Of a DNA stretch of 38,300 bases, positions 29,633-37,470 are shown piece by piece (the stretch's first letter is position 1; the number at the start of each line of letters is the position of its first letter). The notes beneath the pieces were generated by a model. The model worked only from the letters and a program-made list of their open reading frames with translations. It had not been told where the DNA came from and did no database searches. This stretch comes from an uncultured Bacilli bacterium (GTDB lineage Bacteria; Bacillota_I; Bacilli_A; RF39; UBA660), in the NCBI GenBank assembly GCA_947632375.1, contig CANRPF010000001.1, positions 92,131 to 130,430 on the forward strand, read 5' to 3'. Both the position numbers and the translations under genes were made by a program.

Positions 29633-32020
29633 ATGGCAATAAGTTTAAATTGGGTTAATGATTATGTAGATATAAAAGATGTAGATTTATATGAATTAGC
29701 TAATAAAATAACTGCAGCAGGAATTAATGTAGAAAGTGTAAAAACATCTAAGTTAGATAATGTAGTTGTTGGAAAAATATTATCTTGTGAAATGCATCCT
29801 GATAGTGATCATTTACACGTTTTAAAAGTTGATGTTAAAAATGATATTTTAAATATTGTCTGTGGTGCTCCTAATGTAAAAAAGAATCTTAAAGTAATAG
29901 TAGCATTACCTGGCGCAGTTTTACCTGGAAATTTTGAAATTAAAAAAAGTACTATTAGAGGTGTGGAATCAAATGGAATGGTATGTGCACTATTTGAATT
30001 AGGGTTAGAAGAAAAGAACGAAGAAAATTATAGTAAAGGAATTTATGAATTAGATGATGATGCTATAGTTGGTATGAATGCTTTTGAATATTTAAATTTA
30101 AGTGACACTATATATGAATTAGATTTAAATCCTAATAGAACTGATTGTAATAATCATTTATCTTTTGCTTATGAAGTTGCAGCAGTTTTAAAAAAGGAAG
30201 TTAAAATGCCAGATATTTCATTTAATACTACTAAAGAAAAGGTTGAAGATTTAGTTAAATTAAAAGTAGATACTGATAATTGTAGTATGTATAATTTAAT
30301 GATAGCGAAAGATGTTAAAATTAAAGAAAGTCCAGATTTTATTAAAAATAGATTAGAAGTTGCAGGCGTTAGAAGTATAAATAATGTCGTAGATATTTCA
30401 AACTATGTAATGTTAGAATATGGACAACCATTGCATTTTTTTGATAAAGATGTTGTAGGAGATAATATTTTAGTTAGAATGGCTAAAGAAAATGAAACAA
30501 TTACAACATTAGATAAAACAGAAAGAATATTAAATAAAGAAGATATAGTTATTACAGATGGTAAAAAAGGCTTATGTGTAGCAGGTGTAATGGGAGGATT
30601 AAATAGTGGCATTACTGAAAATACAAAAAATATTTTAATAGAATCTGCTATGTTTAATCCATATAATATTAGATATACTTCATTAAGATTATCCCTTCGA
30701 AGCGAAGCAAGCTTAAGATTTGAAAAACCTCTAAATTATGAATATTGTACACTTGCTATAAAAAGAGCATGTCATTTATTAGAAAAATATGCTGATGCAA
30801 AAATAGTTAGTGGAACATTAACTTACGATAATGTAAAAAAAGAAAAAAGAGAAGTAAAAGTTAGTTTAAATGAAATAAATAGTATATTAGGTATGGAATT
30901 AACTAACTCAGATGTAGAAAGTATATTAAATAGTTTAGGATTTAACTATAAAGAAGAAAAAAATAATTATGTGGTAACTGTACCTAATAGAAGACAAGAT
31001 ATATATTTACAAAAAGAAGATATTATAGAAGAAGTTGGAAGATTATATGGTTATGATAATATAAAACCTACTTTACCTAAAATTACTATTAAAAAAGGTG
31101 AATATAGTAGTTCTTCTAAATTTAGAAAAATTATTACTAAGAGAATGCGTGCATTAGGATTTAATGAAGTTAGAACTTATACTTTAATAAGTGAAGAAGA
31201 TTCAAATAAGTTTAATTATAAATTTAATAATACAATTAAGTTAAATAAACCTATGTTAAAAGAAAGAGCAGTTGTTAGACAAAGTCTTATTAATTCTTTA
31301 TTAGAAGTAGCTAACTATAATATATCTAAAAAGAATAAAGATTTACTTATATATGAAATATCTAATGTGTATTCTGAAACAGAAGATTATGAAGAAGATA
31401 CTAAATTAGCTTTCATTGTAAATGGAAAATACCTATCTAATAGCTGGAATAACAACTGTTATGAAATGGATTTTTACTTTGTAAAAGGTGTTGTTACTAA
31501 CTTATTAAATTATATGGGATTAGAAAATAGATATACTTTGAAATTAAGTTCCGAATTACCAAAAGAAATCCATCCAAAAATAAATAGTGAAATAATCGTT
31601 GGTGGAAAAAGTGTTGGATATTTTGGAAAATTACATCCTAGTATAACTAAAAATGATATGTATGTTTGTGAAATATCATTAACAAAACTTCAATCTAATA
31701 AAACAGGTGATATAAAATATAAACCATTAAATAAATATCCAAGTATAGAAAAAGATTTAGCATTTATAGTAGATAAAAATGTAGAAAGCTTTGAAATTAT
31801 TAAAGAAATTAAAAAAGTAGCAGGAAAATTATTATCAGATGTTAAAGTTTTTGATATTTATTATGGAGATAATATTGGTTCTAATAAAAAATCAATTGCT
31901 TATAATTTGGTTTTTGAAGATTATACAAGAACATTAGTTGAAGAAGAAGTAATGAAAGTATTTAACAATATAATATTTGATATAGAAAAGAAATTTAATG
32001 CAACATTAAGAGATAAATAA
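29633..32020 (+). CDS. pheT: Phenylalanyl-tRNA synthetase beta subunit
   Basis: A 795-residue PheT with the normal domain order. The start is SLNWVNDYVDI. An EMAP-II-like tRNA-binding domain follows (VVGKILSCEMHPDSDHLHVL, VCGAPNVKKNLKVIVALPGA), then B3/B4 editing domains (ELDLNPNRTDCNNHLS ... YGQPLHFFDKD), the B5 domain (TVPNRRQDIYLQKEDIIEEV), a catalytic-like domain, and a C-terminal FDX-ACB anticodon domain (YPSIEKDLAFIVDKNVESF). It edits mis-charged Tyr-tRNA-Phe and supports catalysis by PheS. The ATG at 29633 fits the family start and follows GGGAGAATT. It is the last gene under the Phe T-box. Confidence 0.97.
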   Translation: MAISLNWVNDYVDIKDVDLYELANKITAAGINVESVKTSKLDNVVVGKILSCEMHPDSDHLHVLKVDVKNDILNIVCGAPNVKKNLKVIVALPGAVLPGNFEIKKSTIRGVESNGMVCALFELGLEEKNEENYSKGIYELDDDAIVGMNAFEYLNLSDTIYELDLNPNRTDCNNHLSFAYEVAAVLKKEVKMPDISFNTTKEKVEDLVKLKVDTDNCSMYNLMIAKDVKIKESPDFIKNRLEVAGVRSINNVVDISNYVMLEYGQPLHFFDKDVVGDNILVRMAKENETITTLDKTERILNKEDIVITDGKKGLCVAGVMGGLNSGITENTKNILIESAMFNPYNIRYTSLRLSLRSEASLRFEKPLNYEYCTLAIKRACHLLEKYADAKIVSGTLTYDNVKKEKREVKVSLNEINSILGMELTNSDVESILNSLGFNYKEEKNNYVVTVPNRRQDIYLQKEDIIEEVGRLYGYDNIKPTLPKITIKKGEYSSSSKFRKIITKRMRALGFNEVRTYTLISEEDSNKFNYKFNNTIKLNKPMLKERAVVRQSLINSLLEVANYNISKKNKDLLIYEISNVYSETEDYEEDTKLAFIVNGKYLSNSWNNNCYEMDFYFVKGVVTNLLNYMGLENRYTLKLSSELPKEIHPKINSEIIVGGKSVGYFGKLHPSITKNDMYVCEISLTKLQSNKTGDIKYKPLNKYPSIEKDLAFIVDKNVESFEIIKEIKKVAGKLLSDVKVFDIYYGDNIGSNKKSIAYNLVFEDYTRTLVEEEVMKVFNNIIFDIEKKFNATLRDK

Positions 32021-32050
32021 AAGAGAATATTTGAAAAAAATATCTTTTTT
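32019..32050 (+). terminator. pheST terminator
   Basis: AAAAGAGAATATTT and AAATATCTTTTTT pair around a GAAAA loop with a single bulged A, followed by T. Confidence 0.6.
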
Positions 32051-32051
32051 G

Positions 32052-32080
32052 TTGCATCTTTTTTTAATTTAAACTATACT
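32052..32080 (+). promoter_or_regulatory. Promoter of the HEXXH protein gene
   Basis: TTGCAT (32052-32057), a 17-base spacer and TATACT (32075-32080). The start at about 32087 falls within AAAGGTGA, so translation from the GTG at 32089 is impossible and ATG 32101 is favoured. Confidence 0.65.
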
Positions 32081-32100
32081 AACTAAAGGTGAAAAAAGGC

Positions 32101-33216
32101 ATGAAGGCTAGAACAAAGAGAAATTTGATAATTTATTATACTATTTTATGTACTTTAGGTACCGTAAAATTTAATAGAATTGTGAGAAAGAATCCTTATT
32201 TTTTTGATGAAATTTTACAAACCATAGAAAATGGACAAGATTATCCTGATGAATTATCTGATGAAATAAATGCAATCTATGATAAGTTAATAGAAGAATT
32301 TCCTCAATATAAAGATTTAATTATAAAAAGAAAGAAAAATTTAAAAATAATAGCGACTGATTATGATAAATATGAAAGAAATCCAATTACATCAAGTTTC
32401 TATATTGATATAAATGATCATATAATATTAAATAAAAAGCAAATAAAGTCATTATCTCATGAAATCATTCATCAAATATCTGGCTTAAAAAACATAGAAG
32501 CTACAGGATTTTATGACTTTGAATCCAATAGTAATATTGGCTATGGTTTAAATGAAGGGATGACAACATTAATTGATAGTGAAGTTATAAGTGAAGATCC
32601 TTCACAACAAATAAACGATTATTGTATTGAGTTAATGTCAGCTAGACTTATTACTAATATACTTGGTAAAGATTTTATGATAGAAGTATTTTTTGATTCT
32701 AATAAAAATATAAATGATATTATGAATGAATTATCTATATATTTTGATAGTAATAAAGAGGTAAGAGAATATATAAAAAGTATAGATAAAGCAACTGATG
32801 CTTTAAAAGAATATGCAAATGTATATTTTTTGAAAGACATTTATGATATAGATGAGGTTACAGTAGAAAACGCATATAATAAGTTTAGAGATTCATATAT
32901 TTTACCATTATCTTATAATTATAAGTTAGCAACTAATTATATAAAAAGATTAGAAAAAGAAGGTGTTAATAAATATAAGATATGGGATGAAATAAAGTGG
33001 ATGGATTCACAATTTAATTTTGCTGAAAACCAAGTATATATTAATCTAGAAGAAGATTCTAATTATAAAGAATATATGGAATTAAGAGAATTTTATTTTA
33101 AGTCTTATATATTATCTAATTATGAATCTGTTACTTATAAATATAAAGGACTTATAGTTGAAAGTAAAACAGAAATTGAAGTTCCTAAGAAAAAGGTTTA
33201 TCAATATAATAATTAA
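32101..33216 (+). CDS. Membrane-anchored HEXXH metallopeptidase-like protein of unknown family
   Basis: A 371-residue protein that I do not recognise as a named family. After a short basic N-terminus comes one membrane segment (about residues 8-24, NLIIYYTILCTLGTVKF), so the body is probably outside the cell. LSHEIIHQISG gives an HEXXH zinc motif (H120, E121, H124), and 28 residues later GLNEGMTTLIDSE offers Glu152 as a third ligand, the gluzincin arrangement. The rest is helical, rich in Asp, Glu, Asn and Tyr, and ends in a basic VPKKKVYQYNN. The metal site suggests a peptidase; substrate and regulation are unknown. It has its own promoter and is followed 33 bp later by a zinc-ribbon membrane protein gene with no terminator between, so the two are likely co-transcribed. 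Confidence 0.7.
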   Translation: MKARTKRNLIIYYTILCTLGTVKFNRIVRKNPYFFDEILQTIENGQDYPDELSDEINAIYDKLIEEFPQYKDLIIKRKKNLKIIATDYDKYERNPITSSFYIDINDHIILNKKQIKSLSHEIIHQISGLKNIEATGFYDFESNSNIGYGLNEGMTTLIDSEVISEDPSQQINDYCIELMSARLITNILGKDFMIEVFFDSNKNINDIMNELSIYFDSNKEVREYIKSIDKATDALKEYANVYFLKDIYDIDEVTVENAYNKFRDSYILPLSYNYKLATNYIKRLEKEGVNKYKIWDEIKWMDSQFNFAENQVYINLEEDSNYKEYMELREFYFKSYILSNYESVTYKYKGLIVESKTEIEVPKKKVYQYNN

Positions 33217-33249
33217 ATTTTAATAATATTTAAAAAAGTAGGTGATATT

Positions 33250-33633
33250 ATGTATTGTAGATATTGTGGTAAATATAATGATAAAGAAAATAAATTTTGT
33301 ATTGAGTGTGGAAAACCAACGAGAAATTTGGAACCTCAAAAAAAGGAAGATGATTCAGAAAATATTGCTTTAATAATGGGAATTTCTTCTTTTATTGGAG
33401 CTTTTACAATAAATATTTTTTGTTTAGTACCTGGAATTATTGGTATAGTATATTCTTTAAAAAATAAAAAACAAAAAAACAAATATGGTGTAGGTTTTAT
33501 ACTTTCTATTATAGGTATATTATTAGGTATTTTATTTTTTGTTATTACAATAATAATGATTATATTAATCATTCATAATTATAGTGAAGAGTATATTGAT
33601 TTTCCAATGTTTCCAATTATAGAAAAAGCATAA
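33250..33633 (+). CDS. Zinc-ribbon membrane protein (DUF4190-like)
   Basis: A 127-residue protein. It has an N-terminal four-cysteine zinc ribbon (YCRYCGKYNDKENKFCIECG, residues 2-21), a charged linker, and two membrane segments (IALIMGISSFIGAFTINIFCLVPGIIGIVYSL and a second after GVGFI). This zinc-ribbon plus membrane-pair architecture is common in Bacillota and is usually of unknown function. The ribosome-binding site TAGGTGAT precedes the ATG. It lies 33 bp after the HEXXH protein gene and ends in a bidirectional terminator facing the glycosylase gene. Confidence 0.75.
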   Translation: MYCRYCGKYNDKENKFCIECGKPTRNLEPQKKEDDSENIALIMGISSFIGAFTINIFCLVPGIIGIVYSLKNKKQKNKYGVGFILSIIGILLGILFFVITIIMIILIIHNYSEEYIDFPMFPIIEKA

Positions 33634-33651
33634 TTAATTTATGCTATTTTT
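33623..33651. terminator. Bidirectional terminator between convergent genes
   Basis: AGCATAA-TTAAT-TTATGCT is flanked by AAAAA on the left and TTTTT on the right. It can serve the zinc-ribbon gene on + and the glycosylase gene on -; each stop codon lies in the stem or loop. Confidence 0.75.
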
Positions 33652-34116
33652 AATTATACTATATTCTTTTATTAATTTTTCTATAGAATATTGTGCGTTT
33701 GCACTTGATGGGCTAGGTAGGTAAAAATATTTAACATTTAAATGACTAAAGTTTTTTTCATATAATGTATAAGCTTTTTTACCGGTTAAAAATATATATT
33801 TTATATTACTATTTTTAACTATGATTTCTATATCATTTAGTTTAATATTTTTAATGCTTGAATCACTAGAACCATCAATATCACATTCTTTAATAAGATC
33901 AAAAAGTCCTATTTTATTTTTTAAAAGAAATTCTATTTTTTCTTCTTTAGTTATTAAATTTACATTGAATAAAATATTTATAATTTGCCAAAATCTATTA
34001 GATTTGTTTGCATAATAAAATTTTTCTTCTCGTGATTTAATACTTGGAAGACTTCCTAATATTAGAATTTTTGTTTTTTCATTATATATTGGTTTTAAAT
34101 TATGTTTTGCTTTCAT
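33634..34116 (-). CDS. DNA-deoxyinosine glycosylase (UDG family 6-like)
   Basis: A 160-residue UDG-superfamily protein. KILILGSLPSIKSREEKFYY (residues 16-35) and NRFWQIINIL match hypoxanthine-DNA glycosylases, followed by IGLFDLIKECDIDGSSDSSI and LPSPSSANA, in which the usual HPS of other UDGs is replaced by LPS-PSS. Such enzymes excise deoxyinosine that arises from adenine deamination. ATG 34116 is chosen because it matches the family N-terminus; longer in-frame options begin inside the upstream gene. There is no ribosome-binding site before it, and a TATAAT lies exactly six bases upstream, suggesting a leaderless mRNA. It is downstream of, and separated by a terminator from, the GH3 gene. 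Confidence 0.8.
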   Translation of the reverse strand: MKAKHNLKPIYNEKTKILILGSLPSIKSREEKFYYANKSNRFWQIINILFNVNLITKEEKIEFLLKNKIGLFDLIKECDIDGSSDSSIKNIKLNDIEIIVKNSNIKYIFLTGKKAYTLYEKNFSHLNVKYFYLPSPSSANAQYSIEKLIKEYSIIKNSIN

Positions 34117-34122
34117 AATTTT

Positions 34123-34128
34123 ATTATA
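34123..34128 (-). promoter_or_regulatory. -10 element placed for a leaderless glycosylase mRNA
   Basis: Minus-strand TATAAT followed by AAAATT and then ATG puts the predicted first transcribed base on the A of the start codon. The -35 region lies in the preceding terminator and is not convincing. Confidence 0.45.
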
Positions 34129-34129
34129 C

Positions 34130-34158
34130 AAAAAAATAGTTCGAAGTGAACTATTTTT
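34130..34158 (-). terminator. Terminator after the GH3 gene
   Basis: On the minus strand AAATAGTTC-ACTTC-GAACTATTT, a 9-bp stem containing the GH3 stop codon, followed by seven T. Confidence 0.8.
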
Positions 34159-35518
34159 CGTTTTCAAACATTAAACCTTTGTAATATTTCCAAGCTAGTA
34201 TTCTAAAAGCTAATTTATTTATTGTATCCTCATTTAATTCATTATCATTTAAAGCTTGTTTTATTTCATTTATGCTTTTAATATAATCTGTTGTAATTAT
34301 TAAATCATTACCTGCATTAATAGCTTTTACTGTAGTATTTGAAACATTATCTAAAGCGCCCATACTTATATCATCAGTTATAATAATTCCTGTAAAATTA
34401 AGTTCATTTCTTAAAATATTATGAATATTTTTAGATAAACTTGCAGGATTATCCGCATCTATACTTGATACTATATTATGACTTACTAATATTGCTTCTG
34501 CTTTCGATTTTATTCCTTCTTCAAAAGGTGGAATGTCATTTGTTAAAATTTCTTCATAACTTCTTGTATCTATTGATTCATTTTTATGAGTATCTATATT
34601 ATTACCATATCCTGGGAAATGCTTCAATGTATATGAAACTCCTGTATTTTTACTAGCTTCAATAACTGTTTTAGCATATTGACTAGTTACTAAAGTATTT
34701 TGGCCTATTGATCTTTCGTACATATAATCAGATTCATCTAAAGAAACATCTACTACAGGAGCTAAATTCAAGTTAATACCTAGATTATTTAATATTTTAC
34801 TTTTATTTATAGTATCTTCTTTAATAGCTTCAAGTCCGCCTTCTTTATATAATTCTTGAGATGATTTAAAAGGTTCATTTACTAATTTTTTATTGCTACT
34901 AATTCTTACTATTTTGCCGCCTTCTTCATCAACTGCAGTTAATAATGGGATTTTATAAGAATTTTGTAATAAAGAAATCATTTCTTTTACTTCTTCTTCA
35001 TTTTTATTTTGAAAATCTTTTTGATATAGAACAAATCCTCCAAAATAATATTTTTTTAATTCGGATATTCCATCTGCCGGTAACCTAACTAATAAAATTT
35101 GACCTATTTTTTCATCGAGAGATAAAGTTTTTAACTTTTCATAAGCTAAAGTATAATAATCTTTAAAAATACCATTATCTTGCCATTCTTTTGGGATACT
35201 TTCCTCTTTAAAAGCACTTTCAAAATAATTTATTACTAAATTGTCTTGAATAATATTATCTTTATTCAAAACTCCTGAATATTCTATAATTATATTATCT
35301 CCTATATTAAAGCTAAAATCTTTAATACTAAATGTATATAGTGTATTATTACTATCTTGAACTGTAATTAAATCATTATCGATTTTAATAACAGTTGATT
35401 CTAATTTATTTGTAGTTTCTGTAGTAATTTCTTTATTATTAAAATTTTTTAACAATAAAACAACTAATAGTATAATAAAAATTACTATTATGCTAAATCC
35501 TATTATTTTTTTATTCAT
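34151..35518 (-). CDS. nagZ: Membrane-anchored GH3 beta-N-acetylhexosaminidase (NagZ-like)
   Basis: A 455-residue protein. A signal anchor (IIGFSIIVIFIILLVVLLL) and a domain of about 100 residues of unknown type precede a GH3 catalytic domain: KIGQILLVRLP, TAVDEEGGKIVRI, NLNLAPVVDV, the KHFPGYG...DTHKNE segment with the general acid/base His, and the nucleophile Asp in IITDDISMGAL. NagZ-type enzymes release terminal GlcNAc from muropeptides; the membrane anchor points to wall turnover outside the cell. Only the first GH3 domain is present, as in NagZ. The ATG follows GATGGTGA, with a TATAAT 12 bases further upstream. galE is upstream on the same strand. Confidence 0.87.
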   Translation of the reverse strand: MNKKIIGFSIIVIFIILLVVLLLKNFNNKEITTETTNKLESTVIKIDNDLITVQDSNNTLYTFSIKDFSFNIGDNIIIEYSGVLNKDNIIQDNLVINYFESAFKEESIPKEWQDNGIFKDYYTLAYEKLKTLSLDEKIGQILLVRLPADGISELKKYYFGGFVLYQKDFQNKNEEEVKEMISLLQNSYKIPLLTAVDEEGGKIVRISSNKKLVNEPFKSSQELYKEGGLEAIKEDTINKSKILNNLGINLNLAPVVDVSLDESDYMYERSIGQNTLVTSQYAKTVIEASKNTGVSYTLKHFPGYGNNIDTHKNESIDTRSYEEILTNDIPPFEEGIKSKAEAILVSHNIVSSIDADNPASLSKNIHNILRNELNFTGIIITDDISMGALDNVSNTTVKAINAGNDLIITTDYIKSINEIKQALNDNELNEDTINKLAFRILAWKYYKGLMFENEK

Positions 35519-35536
35519 ATTTTCACCATCTATTTA

Positions 35537-35542
35537 ATTATA
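35537..35542 (-). promoter_or_regulatory. -10 element of the GH3 gene
   Basis: Minus-strand TATAAT. The predicted start near 35530 is one base before ATGGTGA, giving a leader of about 12 bases. No clear -35. Confidence 0.45.
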
Positions 35543-35593
35543 TAAACAAATTTATTATTTAGAAATAAATTTTAAAAATAATAAAACTTATAC

Positions 35594-36595
35594 TTATTTA
35601 TTTTTAATAAAATTATAAGAATCTCTACACATATCTTCTAATGATTTAGTAGCTTTAAAACCTAATTCCTTGTTTGCTTTATCTGGATTAGAATAGCATT
35701 GTGCAATATCTCCTGGACGTCTATTAACAATTTTATAAGGAATATCTACACCATTTACTTGTGAATATGTTTTTACCATTTCTAAAACACTATATCCGTG
35801 TCCTGTACCAAGATTATAAATATATAATCCAGACTTTTCTTTATCTAACTTATCTAAAGCTAATAAGTGTCCTTTAGCTAAATCAACTACATGAATATAA
35901 TCCCTTACTCCTGTACCATCTTTAGTATCATAATCATCACCAAAAATAGAAAGTTCTTTTAATTCTTTAGTTGCAACTTTTGCTATAAATGGCATTAAAT
36001 TATTAGGTATACCTTTAGGATTTTCACCGATGAGTCCACTTTCATGAGCACCAACAGGGTTAAAATATCTTAAAATAGCAATATCCCATGTATTATCTGA
36101 TGCATATAAATCTTCCAAAATTTTTTCAATAAACAGTTTGCTTGTACCATATGGATTAGTAGTTCCACCAACTTTACAATCTTCCGTTATTGGAATAATC
36201 TCTGGATTTCCATAAACTGTTGCAGAAGATGAAAACACAAATTTTTTTACATTATGTTTTTTCATAACATCTAATAAATTTAAAGCGCCAGATACATTAT
36301 TTATATAATATTCGATTGGCTTTTCAGTTGATTCACCTACTGCTTTAAATCCAGCAAAATTAATAACAGAATCAATTTTATTTTCTTCAAATATTTTTTC
36401 TAATTTGTCTTTATCAAGATAATTCATTTCATAAAATTTAAAATCTTTATTAGTTATTTTTTTAATATTATCTAATACTTCTTTATTACTATTAGAAAAA
36501 TCATCCAATATTACTAAATCTTTACCAGCATTTAGTAATTCTACACATGTATGGGAACCAATATATCCAGCTCCACCTGTAATTAAAATACTCAT
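35594..36595 (-). CDS. galE: UDP-glucose 4-epimerase
   Basis: A 333-residue SDR-family epimerase. NAD-binding [15 protein letters not shown] opens the protein, followed by [24 protein letters not shown], the catalytic SSSATVYG and YGTSK (Y-x3-K), [14 protein letters not shown], and [20 protein letters not shown]. It interconverts UDP-glucose and UDP-galactose (some members also the N-acetyl forms), supplying a donor for surface polysaccharide such as that made by the cluster at 1-12507. AAGGTGA lies four bases before the ATG. It has its own promoter and is followed by nagZ on the same strand. Confidence 0.95.
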   Translation of the reverse strand: MSILITGGAGYIGSHTCVELLNAGKDLVILDDFSNSNKEVLDNIKKITNKDFKFYEMNYLDKDKLEKIFEENKIDSVINFAGFKAVGESTEKPIEYYINNVSGALNLLDVMKKHNVKKFVFSSSATVYGNPEIIPITEDCKVGGTTNPYGTSKLFIEKILEDLYASDNTWDIAILRYFNPVGAHESGLIGENPKGIPNNLMPFIAKVATKELKELSIFGDDYDTKDGTGVRDYIHVVDLAKGHLLALDKLDKEKSGLYIYNLGTGHGYSVLEMVKTYSQVNGVDIPYKIVNRRPGDIAQCYSNPDKANKELGFKATKSLEDMCRDSYNFIKNK

Positions 36596-36614
36596 ATTAT
36601 CACCTTATATATAT

Positions 36615-36642
36615 TTTATAACACTTTAAACTAAAATTTCAA
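36615..36642 (-). promoter_or_regulatory. galE promoter
   Basis: Minus-strand TTGAAA, a 16-base spacer, and TATAAA preceded by TGT (extended -10). The start falls a few bases before AAGGTGA. Confidence 0.65.
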
Positions 36643-36707
36643 TATATTAGATATAAACGCACAGTTTATTGTTTTTCTTTTTAATAAAATATATTAGGAG
36701 GACAAAA

Positions 36708-37451
36708 ATGGCATATAAAAAAATAGAAGTAGAAAATAGTGTATTAAAAAATAAAGTACATTATTTAACAAACGATTATAAAACAAGAAATAGTAAATAT
36801 AAAAATCATAATGGAATTGATTTAATAGGAAAAAATTACGCAAAAGATTATATAATAGCTTATGATTCAGGAACTGTTGTAAAAAAAGGATATGATTCAT
36901 CTAGAGGTTATAATGTTGCTATTGAACATAATGGATATCAAACGTTATATTATCATATGAAAAAGGATAGTATTTTAGTTTCAGTAGGAGAAAAAGTAAC
37001 TAAGGGACAAGTAATTGGATATATGGGATCTTCTGGCAATACTACAGGTGCACACTTACATTTTGGAGTACAAAAAGATGGTAAATATGTTGATCCACTT
37101 CCTTATTTACAAAAAAAGATTAATGATGATAATAATGAAAACGTATATATAGTAAAAAAAGGGGATAATTTAACAAAGATAGCTAAGATGTATAATACAA
37201 CGTATCAAGTATTAGCTGATTATAATAATATAAAAAATCCAAATTTAATAACAGTTGGTCAAAAAATAAAAATACCTAATGAAAAAACTAATTTTATAAA
37301 TTACGTAGTAAAATCTGGCGATAATTTAACTAAAATAGCAAAAAAATATAATACGGATTGGAAAACTATATATAATGATAATAAAGATATTATAGGTGAT
37401 AATCCAAATTTAATTAAAGCTAATCAGATATTAAAAATAAGAAATAGCTAG
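36708..37451 (+). CDS. M23 peptidase with two LysM domains, no signal peptide
   Basis: A 247-residue protein. Residues about 15-125 are an M23/LytM endopeptidase with HNGIDLIG (H-x3-D), YYHMKK and AHLHFG (H-x-H), so the zinc site is intact. Two LysM domains follow ([20 protein letters not shown] and [20 protein letters not shown]). It should bind peptidoglycan and cut peptide cross-links. ATG 36708 sits six bases after AGGAGGAC; the encoded N-terminus [11 protein letters not shown] has neither a signal peptide nor a membrane segment. Unlike the anchored M23 protein at 19006, it may act as an autolysin or endolysin released by lysis or another route. No holin or phage gene is nearby. Confidence 0.87.
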   Translation: MAYKKIEVENSVLKNKVHYLTNDYKTRNSKYKNHNGIDLIGKNYAKDYIIAYDSGTVVKKGYDSSRGYNVAIEHNGYQTLYYHMKKDSILVSVGEKVTKGQVIGYMGSSGNTTGAHLHFGVQKDGKYVDPLPYLQKKINDDNNENVYIVKKGDNLTKIAKMYNTTYQVLADYNNIKNPNLITVGQKIKIPNEKTNFINYVVKSGDNLTKIAKKYNTDWKTIYNDNKDIIGDNPNLIKANQILKIRNS

Positions 37452-37470
37452 TCTATTTCTTATATTTTTT
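37437..37470. terminator. Bidirectional terminator between convergent genes
   Basis: ATAAGAAATAG-CTAGT-CTATTTCTTAT, an 11-bp stem with T on the right and A on the left flank. Both stop codons lie within it. Confidence 0.8.

Noticed and set aside
36694-36900. Minus-strand frame opposite the start of the M23-LysM gene
   Set aside because: It is the complement of a conserved peptidase domain; its composition (His, Leu, Phe, Tyr) is typical of an AT-rich shadow.
36708-37451. Remnant prophage endolysin cassette
   Set aside because: No holin, structural, integrase or attachment-site sequence is seen on either side; neighbours are galE and an acyltransferase.
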